38,148 nucleotides of DNA, taken from NCBI GenBank assembly GCA_937873275.1, contig CALMRC010000095.1:1-38148 (forward strand), in the 5' to 3' direction. The translations under genes were made by a program, and so were the position numbers. Below, in pieces: positions 1-7,994 of the stretch (the first letter of the stretch is position 1; every line of letters begins with the position of its first letter). Below the pieces are notes generated by a model. It did no database searches. It saw nothing but the letters and a program-made list of their open reading frames with translations, and was not told the origin of the DNA. Source of the DNA: an uncultured Spirochaetota bacterium. GTDB lineage: Bacteria; Spirochaetota; Spirochaetia; Treponematales; UBA12059.

Positions 1-666
1 GTAAAGATCGCCCGGACCTTCGCCGCCTACGACGTCCCCCTGATCGATCTCATCCAGGAAGGCAACCTGGGCCTCATCAAGGCCGCCGAGAAGTTCGACG
101 ACCGCAAGAACGTGCGGTTCTCCACCTACGCCTCCTGGTGGATCAAGCAGTCCATCACCCGGTCCCTGGTGAACAGCCGCCGGGCCATCCGCCTCCCGCA
201 CCGCAAGGAGGAGCTCCTCAAGCGGATCCAGCGGACCTACAACGCCCTGACCCAGACCCTCCAGACCGAGCCTTCCAGCGCCGACATCGCCCGGGACCTC
301 CGGGTCTCCGAGGAATCCGTGACCTCGGTCCTGGAGATGTCCGGGAGTCTCGTTTCCCTGGACGCCGAGGACGGGGAGGATTCGGGCTCGGTGATCGACA
401 TCGTGGAGGATGTGACCTACGAGCCCTCCCGGCAGCTGGACGAGGTCTGCGCCCGGGAGAAGGTCCTGCGGATGCTGGAGCTGCTCCTGGAGAAGGAGCG
501 GCGGATCCTGCTCTACCGGTTCGAGTTCTTCGGGGGGGAACGGTACACCCTGAAGCAGATCGGCTCGGAGCTGGGCATCTCCCCGGAGACGGTGCGGCAG
601 ATCGAGAAGCGCGCCCTGTCCAAGCTCCGGGAGCAGGCTTCCTACGCGGAGTACGCGGCGATCTGA
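1..666 (+). CDS. RNA polymerase sigma-70 family factor, C-terminal part
   Basis: The reading frame is open from the first base, so the N-terminus lies outside the window; 221 residues are visible. It carries sigma region 2 (LIQEGNLGLIKAAEKFD, then FSTYASWWIKQSI), which binds core polymerase and the -10 box, a region 3 segment (about residues 75-150), and region 4 with a helix-turn-helix (TLKQIGSELGISPETVRQIEKRA) that reads the -35 box. Region 2 is of the RpoD/RpoS group, but the motif after WWIKQSI is IRLPHRKEE where primary sigma factors usually have IRIPVHM. I therefore favour an alternative group 2 (RpoS-like) factor over the housekeeping one. That choice is an inference; membership of the sigma-70 family is clear. 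No strong terminator follows, only a possible stem at 669-721. Confidence 0.93.
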   Translation, partial: VKIARTFAAYDVPLIDLIQEGNLGLIKAAEKFDDRKNVRFSTYASWWIKQSITRSLVNSRRAIRLPHRKEELLKRIQRTYNALTQTLQTEPSSADIARDLRVSEESVTSVLEMSGSLVSLDAEDGEDSGSVIDIVEDVTYEPSRQLDEVCAREKVLRMLELLLEKERRILLYRFEFFGGERYTLKQIGSELGISPETVRQIEKRALSKLREQASYAEYAAI

Positions 667-668
667 TC

Positions 669-721
669 GGATCCGGATTTCCCGGAGAGGTTTTAGAATC
701 CGAACCGGGGAGTCCGGATCC
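669..721 (+). other. Possible stem-loop after the sigma factor gene
   Basis: Nine-base arms GGATCCGGA (669-677) and TCCGGATCC (713-721) enclose a shorter inner CCCGG/CCGGG pair. No T-run follows, so a role in termination or 3'-end protection is only a guess. The rest of 667-800 shows no gene. Confidence 0.35.
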
Positions 722-802
722 CCAAGCTTCCCAAGTTCGACGTTCCTTCCCAGTTCATGGGGGCGATGGACGCCGATTCTTCCCGACAGGACCTTCTTTT
801 TC

Positions 803-830
803 TTGACACCCCGGGTCACGGTGCTACAAT
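803..830 (+). promoter_or_regulatory. Sigma-70 promoter of the sugar ABC/GH4 locus
   Basis: TTGACA (803-808) and TACAAT (825-830) are separated by 16 bases. The predicted start site near 837 falls inside the palindrome at 834-857. This is the best-formed promoter ahead of the binding-protein gene at 921. Confidence 0.85.
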
Positions 831-833
831 TGA

Positions 834-857
834 GGTAGGTGTTGCGCAACACCTACC
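834..857. promoter_or_regulatory. Perfect 24-bp palindromic operator, LacI type
   Basis: The half-site GGTAGGTGTTGC (834-845) is followed directly by its exact reverse complement (846-857), giving an uninterrupted palindrome centred on GCGC. LacI-family operators are typically palindromes with a central CG. It starts 3 bases after the -10 box and covers the expected transcription start, the classic place for repression. The likely ligand is the LacI-type regulator encoded at 5519-6544. A simple terminator is unlikely because no T-run follows. Confidence 0.82.
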
Positions 858-920
858 CGCGGACCGCGAAGTCGCGGACGCGGCCAAGCAAGTCCGGAAG
901 GACCCAAAGGGGGGTAGAAA

Positions 921-2201
921 ATGAAGAAAGTGGTTTCCACGCTCGCGGTTGCAGGGCTGGTGCTTGCCCTCTTGATGACGGCCTCCTGCGCCAAGAAAGA
1001 AGCTCCGAAACCTCAGGACGTTTCGGTCAACATGTTCCAGCTCAAGGTGGAGATCAAGGACGCCCTGGACGGGTACGCGGCAGCCTACTCGGCGGCCCAC
1101 CCGGGCGTCACCGTCAAGGTCGAGACCTTGGGCGGGGGCGGCGATTACGGCGGAGCGCTGAAGGCGAAGTCCCAGGCCGGGCAGATGCCGGACATCTTCC
1201 AGATCGAAGGCATGGGCCACTACGAGGTGTGGAAGGATTACATCGCGGACCTCAGCGGCGAGCCTTGGGTGAAGGACACGGACCTCGCCTTGAAAGTGGA
1301 CGGGAAGGTCGTCGGGTTCCCGGTGGCCATCGAGGGGTACGGGCTCGCGTACAACGCGGACATCCTGGCCAAGGCGGGCATCGATCCCGCGTCGCTCACG
1401 ACCCGCGCGGCCTACGAGAAGGCGTTCAAGACCCTGGACGCGAAGAAGAAGGAGCTCGGGATCTCCGCTCCCGTCTCCATGGCCGCCTCCGTTGCGGGCG
1501 GGATGTGGTGGGTCGCGGGTCAGCACAACCTGGCCTGCTATTGGGGCGGCGGGCTGGCCTTCGACGACACCAGCGTCATCCGGAAGGCGCTGCAGGGCGA
1601 GATGGACGAGCCCCGCTTCACCCAGTACGCCAAGTACGTCCAGCTGCTGTTCAAGTACGCGGACCGGAACATCCTGCTGAACGGCAGCTACGACGACCAG
1701 GTCGGAGCGTTCGCCCAGGGCAAGACGGCGTTCCTCCATCAGGGGAACTGGGTGGATCCCAACCTCAAGCAGTTGGGCGTGACGTTCAAGATAGGGTACG
1801 CGCCCCACGCGTTCCTGGACACCGAGGAGAAGGGCCTGTACCTCTTCGCCCCCAGCTGGTACGTCGTGAACAGCAAGAGCCCGAACGCCCAGGCCGCGAA
1901 GGCCTTCCTGGCCGCCATGGCGACCACTCCGGAAGGGCATGACTACATGGTCAACAAGGCCGGCATGATCCCCGCGTTCAAGTCCGTGACCCTCAAGCCC
2001 AGCGGCCAGCTCAGCCAGGAGCTGATGGCGGCCAACGCCCGGGGCGGCAACTACGGCGTCTTCTTCGGGATGCTACCCGACGGCGCCGGCCAGAACGTCT
2101 TCGCTCCCGTGTACGACCTGTTCGCGCAGAATCCGGCCAACCTTTCCCAGTTCATCGCGGACATGAAGAAGGCGATCGCCGGATTGCCCGGCATGAAGTG
2201 A
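921..2201 (+). CDS. Carbohydrate ABC transporter substrate-binding lipoprotein
   Basis: A 426-residue family 1 (MalE/UgpB-like) extracellular solute-binding protein that should capture a sugar or oligosaccharide outside the cytoplasmic membrane. The N-terminus is a lipoprotein signal: a Lys-Lys start, a hydrophobic stretch and a TASC lipobox with the lipidated Cys at residue 23. A charged linker and an aromatic-rich two-lobe body follow. The ATG is preceded by a G-rich ribosome site (about 908-914) at normal spacing. It is first in the locus, right after the promoter and palindromic operator, and a stem-loop separates it from the permease genes. The substrate cannot be read from the sequence; the downstream GH4 enzyme points to a uronic-acid-containing or galactoside oligosaccharide. 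Confidence 0.93.
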   Translation: MKKVVSTLAVAGLVLALLMTASCAKKEAPKPQDVSVNMFQLKVEIKDALDGYAAAYSAAHPGVTVKVETLGGGGDYGGALKAKSQAGQMPDIFQIEGMGHYEVWKDYIADLSGEPWVKDTDLALKVDGKVVGFPVAIEGYGLAYNADILAKAGIDPASLTTRAAYEKAFKTLDAKKKELGISAPVSMAASVAGGMWWVAGQHNLACYWGGGLAFDDTSVIRKALQGEMDEPRFTQYAKYVQLLFKYADRNILLNGSYDDQVGAFAQGKTAFLHQGNWVDPNLKQLGVTFKIGYAPHAFLDTEEKGLYLFAPSWYVVNSKSPNAQAAKAFLAAMATTPEGHDYMVNKAGMIPAFKSVTLKPSGQLSQELMAANARGGNYGVFFGMLPDGAGQNVFAPVYDLFAQNPANLSQFIADMKKAIAGLPGMK

Positions 2202-2209
2202 TCATCCGA

Positions 2210-2265
2210 CCGGGAGGCCGTCCGGCGGGCCGATTCATCCTGCCGGACGGTCCCCGGCCTCCCGG
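2210..2265 (+). other. Intercistronic stem-loop between binding protein and permease genes
   Basis: CCGGGAGGCC (2210-2219) pairs with GGCCTCCCGG (2256-2265), and inside it GTCCGGC (2220-2226) pairs with GCCGGAC (2242-2248); the right arm carries a 7-base bulge. There is no T-run. In MalE-type operons such stems protect the 5' message, raising binding-protein yield over the permeases. That role is inferred here. Confidence 0.65.
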
Positions 2266-2298
2266 CAGCCCGGGGAGGACGCGAAGGAGGGAACCGAG

Positions 2299-3186
2299 AT
2301 GCGGAAGAAGACCCTGGTGAACATGCTGTTTCTTGCGCCCTGCGTCTTCGCCTTCGTTATGATCATCATCATCCCGTTCTTCCTGGGCCTCTACTACTCC
2401 ATGACCGATTGGAACGGGGTCAACCCGGACGTGGCGTTCGTGGGACTCCGTAATTTCAAGAGCCTGTTTTCGGCCCCGGATTTCATCTACTCGTTCCTGG
2501 CGACCCTGGGGTATACCCTCATCAACATCGTCCTGGTCAACGTGGTAAGTTTTATCCTCTCCCTCATCGTGACCAGCAAGATCCGGTTCCGCAATTTCTT
2601 CCGGGCGGGCTTTTTCGTGCCCTACCTGATCGGCGGCATCGTCCTGGGATACATCTGGCAGTTCATCCTGAACAGCATCCTGGTGGACCTGGGCGAGGCG
2701 CTGTCCCTGGAGTTCCTCCAATCCTCCTTCCTCAGCCGGTCGAACAGCGTCATCTGGGCCATGTCCGCGGTGAATACCTGGCAATACGCCGGGTACATCA
2801 TGCTGATCTACATCGCGGCCATCCAGAGCATACCGGCTTCTCTCATGGAGGCCGCGACCGTCGACGGGGCCGGGTACCTCACCCGGGTCTTCAAGATTCT
2901 CATCCCCATGATGGCCAACGCCTTCACGATATCCCTCTTCCTAACCCTGACGACCTCGTTCAAGCAGTTCGACATGAACTTCACGTTGACGAACGGAGGC
3001 CCCGCCACGAGGTTCCTGGACCAACCGGTCAAGGCCAGCCAGCTCCTGGCGATGAACATCTTCAATACGGCGACCGCCAACCGCATGGCGGAGGCCCAGG
3101 CTAAGGCGGTCGTGCTGTTCGTCTCCCTCGTCGTCGTGGCCTTGATCCAGGTCTCCATCAACAAGAAGAAAGAGGTGGAGATGTGA
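2299..3186 (+). CDS. Sugar ABC transporter permease, MalF/UgpA type
   Basis: A 295-residue inner-membrane protein with about six hydrophobic segments, starting with a very hydrophobic one at residues 8-30. The EAA loop that docks the ATPase is present at residues 184-200 (EAATVDGAGYLTRVFKI). With the second permease it should form the channel for the solute delivered by the lipoprotein upstream. The ATG follows a strong ribosome site (GAAGGAGGG) at good spacing. The stop codon overlaps the start of the next permease, indicating translational coupling. No ATPase gene lies in this locus, so the pair probably uses a shared MsmK-like ATPase encoded elsewhere; that is an inference from its absence here. 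Confidence 0.94.
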   Translation: MRKKTLVNMLFLAPCVFAFVMIIIIPFFLGLYYSMTDWNGVNPDVAFVGLRNFKSLFSAPDFIYSFLATLGYTLINIVLVNVVSFILSLIVTSKIRFRNFFRAGFFVPYLIGGIVLGYIWQFILNSILVDLGEALSLEFLQSSFLSRSNSVIWAMSAVNTWQYAGYIMLIYIAAIQSIPASLMEAATVDGAGYLTRVFKILIPMMANAFTISLFLTLTTSFKQFDMNFTLTNGGPATRFLDQPVKASQLLAMNIFNTATANRMAEAQAKAVVLFVSLVVVALIQVSINKKKEVEM

Positions 3187-4073
3187 TGGACACGTCTCGA
3201 AGATCCCCGAAAGCCGGGAATCACGGACCGGCGGGCATCCCCGCCCTGGAGCTCATAACCTTCCTGCTGTTCCTGCTGTTCATGTTCCCCTTCGCGCTGG
3301 TGGTCCTGAACTCCGCCAAGACCTCCCGGGAGATCATCTTCAACGCCGTCGCCTGGCCCTCCCAGTGGAGACAGCTGCTGGTCAACGTCGGACTCATCTT
3401 CCGGAACCCCACGGTCGACTATCTCGGGGCCTTCGTGGACAGCACGGTCATCACCGCCCTGTCCCTGGCGGTGATCATCCTGTTCTCCTCCATGGCGGCC
3501 TGGATACTCGTCCGGAACCGCACGGCCTGGTCCACGGCGTTGTTCATGGCCTTCGTGGCGGCCATGGTCATACCCTTCCAGGTCCTCATGTACCCCCTGG
3601 TTCGATGGATGCGGGTCATGGGGGACTTCGCCGGAATCAAGCTCCTGGGGACCGTCCCGGGCATCGTCTTCGCCTACCTGGGCTTCGGAGCGCCCCTGTC
3701 GATCTTCGTGTTCCACGGTTTCATCAAGAACATCCCCTACGAGCTGGAGGAGGCCGCGACCATCGACGGATGCGGCCGGGCCCGCATCTTCTTCGAGATC
3801 GTCTTCCCGCTTCTAAAGCCCATCATCGTGACGGTCATGATCCTGAACGGAATATGGATCTGGAACGATTACCTGCTTCCTCTGCTCGTGCTCGGATCGA
3901 ACGGGGTCGTCCAGACGATACCCATCGCGGTGACGGCCTTCGCGGGGGCCTACCTCAAGCAGTGGGACCTAATCCTCACGTCGACCCTCATTGCCATCCT
4001 CCCGGTGGTCCTTCTATATTTGTTCGCCCAGCGCTACATCATCAAGGGAATGCTGGAAGGTTCGATAAAATAA
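3186..4073 (+). CDS. Sugar ABC transporter permease, MalG/UgpE type
   Basis: A 295-residue second permease subunit with about six membrane segments and an EAA loop at residues 189-205 (EAATIDGCGRARIFFEI). I chose the ATG at 3186 because its first base is the last base of the upstream stop codon, and GAGGTGG at 3172-3178 then sits 7 bases ahead. A GTG at 3183 is the only near alternative. It ends in the usual MalG-like way, with a basic segment (QRYIIKGMLEGSIK). The gene lies between the first permease and the GH4 glycosidase gene and should be co-transcribed with both. Confidence 0.93.
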   Translation: MDTSRRSPKAGNHGPAGIPALELITFLLFLLFMFPFALVVLNSAKTSREIIFNAVAWPSQWRQLLVNVGLIFRNPTVDYLGAFVDSTVITALSLAVIILFSSMAAWILVRNRTAWSTALFMAFVAAMVIPFQVLMYPLVRWMRVMGDFAGIKLLGTVPGIVFAYLGFGAPLSIFVFHGFIKNIPYELEEAATIDGCGRARIFFEIVFPLLKPIIVTVMILNGIWIWNDYLLPLLVLGSNGVVQTIPIAVTAFAGAYLKQWDLILTSTLIAILPVVLLYLFAQRYIIKGMLEGSIK

Positions 4074-4129
4074 CCGACACGCGGCTCGCCTCCCTTCGGA
4101 GGGCCGGGAACGTCAAGGAGTATCAAGGT

Positions 4130-5485
4130 ATGAAGATCGTGCTGGTCGGGGCGGGAAGCGCCCAATTCGGCTATGGGACCCTCGGGGACATCTTCTGCAG
4201 CAGCACCCTGGCGGGCAGCGAAATCGTCCTTCTGGACATCAACGCCCGGGCCCTGGAGGGAGTCCTCGGGACGGCCCGGGAGTTCATCCAGAAGAACGGC
4301 CTTACGTTCACGGTAAGCGCCACGACGGACCGCCGGGCCGCGTTCAAGGGGGCCCGATTCATCATCTCCTCCATCGAGGTGGGCAACCGGTTCCAGCTCT
4401 GGGACGAGGACTGGAAGATCCCCCTCCAGTACGGTTTCCGGCAGGTCTACGGTGAAAACGGGGGACCCGGAGGGGTGTTCCACTCGCTTCGCATCGTTCC
4501 CCCGATCCTGGAAATCGTCCGGGACGCCATGGAGCTCTGCCCCGAGGCCTGGATCTTCAACTACTCCAACCCCATGACCGCCATCGTGACGACGGTGAAA
4601 CGGGCCTTCCCCGAGGCCCGCTTCGTCGGTCTCTGCCACGAGATAGGATGGCTCTCCCGCTGGCTTCCCCGGATGCTGGGCATGGACGAGAAGGACTTGA
4701 GCTTCACCGCCGCCGGGCTCAACCACTTCAGCTGCATGATCGAGCTCACCGAGTCCTCGACCGGGAGGGACCTGTATCCCGAGGTGAGGAAGCGCGCCCG
4801 CGACTTTTTCCTTCGCGAGCCGGGCTACAGCGACGTGTACGGGGATTTCCTGCGCACCGGGGTCCTGACCGGCCATGAGCAGTTCGAAAAGGAGATCCCG
4901 GACCGCACGAGCCGGTTCGAGTGGGCGGACCGGAGGCTCGTGGAGTTCATGCTCGAGAACTACGGGCTCCTGCCGATCACCACGGACAGCCACTTCGGGG
5001 AATATCTGGGATGGGCATGGGACGTGGTGGACCATCGGGGCATCCTGGATTTCTACGACTACTACCGTGCCATGCTGACCCAGCCGGGGAAACCGGAAAT
5101 CCGCCTACAGACCCTGGAGAGGGTCGTCCCGATCATCGACGGCATCCTGGGGGGAGAAGTTTTCCGGGAGTCCGCGGTCAACGTGCTCAACGACGGTCTG
5201 CTGGAGGACCTGCCGTCCTGGATCGCCGTGGAAGTGCCCGCCGTCGTCGATCGACGGGGGGTGACGGGGATGAAGGTTTCCGGCCTGCCCAAGGGATACC
5301 TGGCCCTCCTCCGGAATTACACGGGGGTCTACGACCTGACCGCGGAGGCGGTGATCCGGGGCAAGAAGGAGCTCGTAGTCCAGGCCCTGCTGGCCAACCC
5401 CGTGGTGCACCAGGTCCGGGGCATCCGCGCGATGGTGGACCGGATGATCGACCAGCAGAGCCGGTGGCTGGGATACCTGACCTAG
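4130..5485 (+). CDS. Glycoside hydrolase family 4 enzyme, alpha-galacturonidase (LplD)-like
   Basis: A 451-residue cytoplasmic GH4 enzyme. This family cleaves glycosides by an NAD- and metal-dependent oxidation-elimination route. The N-terminal Rossmann motif is GAGSAQFG (residues 8-15), the NP motif is NYSNPM, and the metal ligands are Cys169 in CHEIG and His199 in GLNHF. The four residues starting at the catalytic Cys track with substrate in GH4: CHSV in alpha-galactosidases, CNxP in phospho-glycosidases, CHEV in alpha-galacturonidases. CHEI here is nearest to the last. The start at 4130 follows AAGGAG at 4115-4120; the frame is open far upstream but overlaps the permease gene. It lies 56 bases after the permease and 33 before the LacI gene, so imported oligosaccharides are the likely substrate. 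Exact specificity is inferred. Confidence 0.9.
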   Translation: MKIVLVGAGSAQFGYGTLGDIFCSSTLAGSEIVLLDINARALEGVLGTAREFIQKNGLTFTVSATTDRRAAFKGARFIISSIEVGNRFQLWDEDWKIPLQYGFRQVYGENGGPGGVFHSLRIVPPILEIVRDAMELCPEAWIFNYSNPMTAIVTTVKRAFPEARFVGLCHEIGWLSRWLPRMLGMDEKDLSFTAAGLNHFSCMIELTESSTGRDLYPEVRKRARDFFLREPGYSDVYGDFLRTGVLTGHEQFEKEIPDRTSRFEWADRRLVEFMLENYGLLPITTDSHFGEYLGWAWDVVDHRGILDFYDYYRAMLTQPGKPEIRLQTLERVVPIIDGILGGEVFRESAVNVLNDGLLEDLPSWIAVEVPAVVDRRGVTGMKVSGLPKGYLALLRNYTGVYDLTAEAVIRGKKELVVQALLANPVVHQVRGIRAMVDRMIDQQSRWLGYLT

Positions 5486-5518
5486 GCGGTCCTTCCGCCC
5501 GGCACGAACGGATACGGC

Positions 5519-6544
5519 ATGCCGACCATCAAGGAGATCGCACGAAAGGCGGGCGTAAGCCCCACGACGGTTTCGAACGTCCTCCACGGGAGGACCGCGC
5601 GCGTGTCCCCGGAGACGCGGCGGCGGGTCGAAGCCTTCCTGAAGGATGAGGAATACGCCCCCAACATGGGGGCCGTCATCCTGGCGCAAAGCAACTCGCG
5701 GATCATCGGGGTCATCGTCTTCATGGAACCCCGCAGGGACGAGACGGTCCTGGAGGATCCGTTTTCCTCCACCATCCTGGGAGCCATGGAGAAGGAGATC
5801 CGCGAAAACGGCTATTTCCTCATGTTGCATGCCACCAGCGACGAGGACGAGGTGATCCGCCTAGCCCGGACCTGGAAGCTGGACGGGCTGGTCCTCCTGT
5901 GGGTGCCCGCCGCCCTGTGCCGGGCGATCCGCGGGAGCATCGAGACGCCGGTGGTGTTCGTGGACACCTATTTCGAGGGGAAGGACCGGGGATTCCATAG
6001 AATCGGGTTGGACGACTTCCAGGGAGGATACCGGGTCGCGGACTACGTGCTGTCCCGGGGGCACCGCCGGGTCCTGTTCCTGGCCAACGACGACGTGCAT
6101 CCCGGAGGGGATCGGTTCCGGTTTGAAGGGTGCCGCAAAGCCTTCGCCGACAAGGGATTGGATTTCGGGGAGGACCGGTTCGCCGTGGTATCCAAGGATC
6201 CGGGGGAGCGGCGCGAGCTGTACGGGCGCATCTCCCGGCGCCCCCTGGAGTATACGGCCCTGCTCTTCTCCTCGGACTACTACGCCGCCGAAGCCGTATC
6301 CTTCCTGGGGGATCACGGCACGCGGGTTCCCCGGGACGTTTCCGTCACGGGATTCGACGACAACATCTTCGCCCGGCTGATCCGGCCCCGCCTGACGACG
6401 ATCCACCAGGACGTGTACGGGAAAGGGCGGGCGGCGGTGGGCATGCTGATGAAGCTGATCCGGGGAATCGGGCCCGTCGAGACGGAGATCCGGCTGCCGG
6501 TGCGCCTGGTGGAGCGGGAATCCGTCGCTCCCGCGGCCGATTGA
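5519..6544 (+). CDS. LacI-family transcriptional regulator
   Basis: A 341-residue LacI/GalR repressor. Residues 3-24 form the DNA-binding helix-turn-helix (TIKEIARKAGVSPTTVSNVL), followed by the hinge helix region and a periplasmic-binding-protein-like effector domain (RIIGVIVF near residue 61; the typical VTGFDD segment near residue 278). It closes the transporter/GH4 locus, and the palindrome at 834-857 is the obvious operator candidate. The start ATG lies 33 bases after the GH4 stop. The hinge-helix end of the DNA domain reads NMGAVILA where many members have NxxARxL, a small departure worth noting. The effector is unknown but is probably the transported sugar or a breakdown product. Confidence 0.94.
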   Translation: MPTIKEIARKAGVSPTTVSNVLHGRTARVSPETRRRVEAFLKDEEYAPNMGAVILAQSNSRIIGVIVFMEPRRDETVLEDPFSSTILGAMEKEIRENGYFLMLHATSDEDEVIRLARTWKLDGLVLLWVPAALCRAIRGSIETPVVFVDTYFEGKDRGFHRIGLDDFQGGYRVADYVLSRGHRRVLFLANDDVHPGGDRFRFEGCRKAFADKGLDFGEDRFAVVSKDPGERRELYGRISRRPLEYTALLFSSDYYAAEAVSFLGDHGTRVPRDVSVTGFDDNIFARLIRPRLTTIHQDVYGKGRAAVGMLMKLIRGIGPVETEIRLPVRLVERESVAPAAD

Positions 6545-6611
6545 GTATCTTTTTATCGAATTTCTAAAAACTCCAATTGCACGGGCGGCAATTTTCCGTT
6601 ACAATTTCAGC

Positions 6612-6640
6612 TTGACCGTTCCGCGGCCGATCATTACATA
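6612..6640 (+). promoter_or_regulatory. Predicted sigma-70 promoter of the HD-GYP gene
   Basis: TTGACC (6612-6617), 17 bases, TACATA (6635-6640). It lies in the AT-richer gap after the LacI gene. A weak stem (AATTGC 6575-6580 with GCAATT 6588-6593, then TTT) just upstream may end the preceding transcript. Confidence 0.55.
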
Positions 6641-6715
6641 GGATAGGCCGCAGATATCAGGGCACCGTTCCGCGTGCAACGTGCGCGGACGGACCCGGGC
6701 TCGGAATGGGGAGCG

Positions 6716-7948
6716 ATGCCGCTAGAGCACACGGACATTCAGTCCATCATCCAGATCGACTCGGAACTCAACAAGATCCGCGACTACGACCTCCTGCTGG
6801 AGCGCATCCTGCTGGAGGCCCGCAGGGTGGTGAACGCGGACGCGGGCTCCATCTACATCAAGGAGGGCGAGACCCTCGCCATCAAGTATTCCCAAAACGA
6901 CACGAAGCAGAAGGCCCTGCCCCCGGGGGAGAAGCTCATCTACAGCATCTTCACCATCCCGGTGAACGAAAAGACCATCTCCGGGTACGTGGCCAAGACG
7001 GGGGAATTCGTCAACATACCGGACGTGTACAACCTTCCCCCGAGCTGCCCCTTCAGCTACGACACCAAGTTCGACACGATCTCCAAGTACAAATCCACCT
7101 CCATGATGACCATACCCCTCAAGACCCAGAACAACGTGGTTCTGGGGGTGATCCAGGTCATCAACGCCAAGGACGACCGGGGCAACGTGGTCCCGTTCAG
7201 CCAGGACGACGAGATCCTGGTCACCCATTTCGCCTCCAACGCGACCGTGGCCCTCCAGCGGGCCTACCTGACCCGGGCCATGATCCTCCGGATGATCCGC
7301 ATGGCGGAGATGCGGGACCCCAAGGAGACGGGGGCCCACGTCAACCGCGTAGCCGGCTACGCCGTGGAGATCTACGACCGCTGGGCCTTCAAGCGGGGGA
7401 TTCCGGAGAAGGAGCGGGACAAGCAGAAGGACCTCCTGAAGCTCGCCGCCATGCTCCACGACGTGGGCAAGGTGGCCATCAGCGACATGATCCTCAAGAA
7501 GCCCGCCCGGTTCACCGAGGACGAGTACCGGATCATGCAGACCCACACGATCTACGGGGCCCAGCTCTTCGACGATCCCCAGTCCGACCTGGACACCGTC
7601 GCCGCGGAGGTCGCCCTGACCCACCACGAGTGCTGGAACGGCAAGGGAGGCTATCCGGGCTGGGTGGAGCCCGCCACCGGAAAGATCCTGAAGAAGCGCA
7701 AGGACGGGAGCCCCCGTACCCGCAAGGGCGAGGAGATTCCCCTCTGGGGCCGGATCGTGGCCATCGCGGACGTCTACGACGCCCTGATCTGCCGGCGGGT
7801 CTACAAGGAACCCTGGGACGAGGACAAGGTCTACGCGGAGCTCCGGTCCCTGGGGGGGGTGAAGTTCGATCCCGAGCTCATCGAGATCTTCTTCGAAATC
7901 CTGCCGCGGATCCAGCAGATCCGGGAACGCAACCCCGACGCGGAGTAG
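6716..7948 (+). CDS. GAF domain / HD-GYP c-di-GMP phosphodiesterase
   Basis: A 410-residue cytoplasmic protein. An N-terminal GAF domain (about residues 15-185; DAGSIYI, a TISGYVA loop and GVIQVINAKDD) is a likely small-molecule or redox sensor. It controls an HD-GYP domain (about 195-400), which hydrolyses cyclic di-GMP. The HD-GYP signature is complete: HVNR, H248-D249 in HDVGK, a second HH pair, GYP at 312-314 and IADVYDAL. An insert of roughly 25 residues rich in Lys and Arg follows GYP. I chose the ATG at 6716 because the GAF domain begins right after it; a GTG at 6674 would add 14 atypical residues. The gene appears to be monocistronic, with its own promoter at 6612-6640 and the alaS promoter following. 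Confidence 0.92.
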   Translation: MPLEHTDIQSIIQIDSELNKIRDYDLLLERILLEARRVVNADAGSIYIKEGETLAIKYSQNDTKQKALPPGEKLIYSIFTIPVNEKTISGYVAKTGEFVNIPDVYNLPPSCPFSYDTKFDTISKYKSTSMMTIPLKTQNNVVLGVIQVINAKDDRGNVVPFSQDDEILVTHFASNATVALQRAYLTRAMILRMIRMAEMRDPKETGAHVNRVAGYAVEIYDRWAFKRGIPEKERDKQKDLLKLAAMLHDVGKVAISDMILKKPARFTEDEYRIMQTHTIYGAQLFDDPQSDLDTVAAEVALTHHECWNGKGGYPGWVEPATGKILKKRKDGSPRTRKGEEIPLWGRIVAIADVYDALICRRVYKEPWDEDKVYAELRSLGGVKFDPELIEIFFEILPRIQQIRERNPDAE

Positions 7949-7957
7949 CCCCGATCC

Positions 7958-7987
7958 TTGACCAGGGCCTCGGGGCTGTTCTACACT
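7958..7987 (+). promoter_or_regulatory. Predicted alaS promoter, start site next to the ATG
   Basis: TTGACC (7958-7963), 18 bases, TACACT (7982-7987). The alaS ATG begins at 7995, only 8 bases after the -10 box, so the predicted first transcribed base is at or beside the start codon, and no ribosome site is present. Confidence 0.65.
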
Positions 7988-7994
7988 CCCCGCC

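Noticed and set aside
816-1942. Long open frames on both strands overlapping the binding-protein gene
   Set aside because: They are Arg/Gly/Pro-rich translations of GC-rich codons in the wrong frame. The lipoprotein frame has a signal peptide, a ribosome site and family features.
3365-4129. Long N-terminal extension of the GH4 gene
   Set aside because: It overlaps the permease gene out of frame and is rich in His, Gly and Arg; the GH4 Rossmann motif begins right after the ATG at 4130.
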